6,383 bases of DNA, taken from assembly GCA_020721025.1 (NCBI GenBank), contig DYNO01000180.1, forward strand, positions 1 to 6,383, in the 5' to 3' direction. The notes beneath the pieces are model-generated. The model was given only the letters and a program-made list of their open reading frames with translations, did no database searches and was not told where the DNA came from. Origin of the DNA: Thiomargarita sp. Its GTDB lineage: Bacteria > Pseudomonadota > Gammaproteobacteria > Beggiatoales > Beggiatoaceae. How positions within the stretch are numbered: the first letter of the stretch is position 1; each line of letters begins with the position of its first letter. Made by a program: the position numbers and the translations under genes. Of this stretch, positions 6,333 to 6,383 are shown piece after piece.

Positions 6333-6362
6333 ATTATATAGCAATCATTCAGACAATGTTAA
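6333..6362 (-). promoter_or_regulatory. Candidate sigma70 promoter for the restriction-modification genes
   Basis: On the minus strand TTAACA (6357-6362, five of six matches to TTGACA) is followed after 18 bases by TATAAT (6333-6338, perfect). A TGC just before TATATA gives an additional extended -10 reading. Transcription would start near 6326 and give a leader of roughly 150 bases before the endonuclease ATG. The surroundings are very AT-rich, so chance matches are likely, but this is the best match in the region. No controller (C) gene or clear C-box is present. Confidence 0.45.
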
Positions 6363-6383
6363 AATTTCAATTTAATTTCAATT

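Larger units (their letters stand above)
6175..6383. other. AT-rich gene-free right edge
   Basis: No open frame with a ribosome binding site is seen here. Besides the candidate promoter it holds a small inverted repeat TTGAAAATTCAA (6188-6199), followed closely by a second TTGAAATT, just ahead of the endonuclease gene. At the very edge are two copies of AATTTCAATT (6363-6372 and 6374-6383) at an 11-bp period that may continue outside the window. The composition is typical of the border of a horizontally acquired R-M module, but no integrase or attachment site is visible. Confidence 0.5.

Overview
The window looks like a piece of a gammaproteobacterial chromosome with moderate to low GC. A sulfur-oxidising Thiotrichales/Beggiatoaceae-type organism is my best guess. 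This rests on the look of the proteins (an MTA/SAH-deaminase-type amidohydrolase, HypB, an exported MORN-repeat protein) and on the REP-like hairpin repeats, not on any marker gene, so the taxonomic call is tentative.

Layout. Positions 2-271 (+) hold the C-terminal end of an unidentified protein that finishes in a Cys-x2-Cys-x2-Cys cluster. Positions 272-725 lie between converging genes and carry no gene. They contain three nearly identical 49-50 bp GC-rich double-hairpin elements, one inverted relative to the other two. Everything after this is on the minus strand: an intact MTA/SAH deaminase (mtaD-like, 726-2054), an exported MORN-repeat protein with 4+6 repeats (2195-3253), hypB (3332-4177), a beta-class DNA methyltransferase (4205-5203) and a probable PD-(D/E)XK restriction endonuclease (5200-6174). 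The last 209 bases are AT-rich, have no gene and carry a candidate promoter for the endonuclease.

How the genes work together. The endonuclease and methyltransferase overlap by an ATGA and form a compact Type II restriction-modification pair, nuclease gene first. hypB follows the methyltransferase after 27 bp with its own good ribosome binding site, so the R-M promoter may read into a [NiFe]-hydrogenase maturation gene. This is unusual because hypB normally follows hypA. MtaD would salvage or detoxify methylthioadenosine and S-adenosylhomocysteine, the by-products of polyamine synthesis and SAM-dependent methylation. Its presence near a methyltransferase gene is probably coincidental. The MORN protein is probably periplasmic or envelope-associated and has no visible link to its neighbours.

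No RNA gene, CRISPR array, transposase or integrase was seen. The most interesting points are the R-M/hypB arrangement, the atypical nuclease catalytic motif and the REP-like trio. I do not see strong evidence for a wholly new system.
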